5,763 bases of DNA from Actinomycetota bacterium (GTDB taxonomy: Bacteria > Actinomycetota > Actinomycetes > UBA12327): positions 1 to 5,763 of the forward strand of contig DPWC01000127.1 of the NCBI GenBank assembly GCA_003529305.1. Direction: 5' to 3'. Numbering within the stretch: position 1 is the first letter of the stretch; every line of letters begins with the position of its first letter. This document shows, in pieces, positions 5,686-5,763 of this stretch. The notes beneath the pieces are model-generated. The model searched no databases. It worked only from the letters and a program-made list of their open reading frames with translations, and had not been told where the DNA came from. A program made the position numbers and the translations under genes.

Positions 5686-5763
5686 ATGGCACGACTGCTC
5701 GGTGTTGATCTGCCGCGCGAGAAGCGCGTGGAGATCGGCCTGACCTACATCTTTGGCATTGGC
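5686..5763 (+). CDS. rpsM: 30S ribosomal protein S13, N-terminal part (runs off window)
   Basis: S13 sits in the head of the 30S subunit and contacts the 50S subunit and the P-site tRNA. Only the first 26 codons are present. They begin [19 protein letters not shown] and continue TYIFGIG, which matches the conserved S13 start, including the YIFGIG helix-turn-helix entry. AGGAG (5671-5675) lies 10 nt before the ATG. The gene order infA-rpmJ-rpsM is standard and predicts rpsK, rpsD, rpoA and rplQ beyond the window. The long preceding leader suggests that this is the head of a separately controlled unit. Confidence 0.96.
   Translation, partial: MARLLGVDLPREKRVEIGLTYIFGIG

Overview
The window is a stretch of the conserved bacterial ribosomal-protein superoperon from a high-G+C actinobacterium. 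The gene order is the end of rpsH, then rplF, rplR, rpsE, rpmD, rplO, secY, adk, map, infA, rpmJ and the start of rpsM. All genes are on the + strand. The actinobacterial assignment rests on this gene order, the G+C-rich third codon positions, the GTG starts of secY, adk and infA, and protein features such as the Arg-rich N-terminal extension of S5 and the SecY C-terminus ending NYEGFLR. I cannot place it below phylum or class level. The short-LID adenylate kinase resembles those of Mycobacterium- and Micrococcales-type lineages more than the longer Streptomyces form.

Layout: positions 1-2236 are the last part of the spc ribosomal-protein block (S8 end, L6, L18, S5, L30, L15), with spacers of 2 to 40 nt. 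A 62-nt spacer leads to secY (2299-3612), which overlaps adk (3612-4184) by one base. The methionine aminopeptidase gene map follows (4206-4979) but carries an in-frame TAG at codon 27, although every catalytic residue downstream is intact. A 167-nt non-coding gap precedes infA (5147-5368) and rpmJ (5386-5499). A second non-coding gap of 186 nt precedes rpsM, which runs off the end.

Functionally the window couples ribosome assembly (L6, L18, S5, L30, L15, L36, S13), translation initiation (IF1), protein export (SecY), N-terminal methionine removal (Map) and adenylate homeostasis (Adk). This is ordinary core genome. I see no mobile element, CRISPR array, tRNA, rRNA or novel protein system.

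The parts that deserve a second look are non-coding or small. The infA leader can form an 8-bp long-range stem with competing pairings. The rpsM leader has consecutive hairpins and a loop that can form a 6-bp pseudoknot just before the rpsM ribosome binding site, reminiscent in concept of the S4-controlled alpha-operon leader of E. coli. A 13-codon ORF exactly bridges rplR and rpsE through two TGATG overlaps. Finally, map carries the amber codon. TAG is used as the normal stop of rpsH, secY and rpmJ here, so the map TAG is not explained by a reassigned code.
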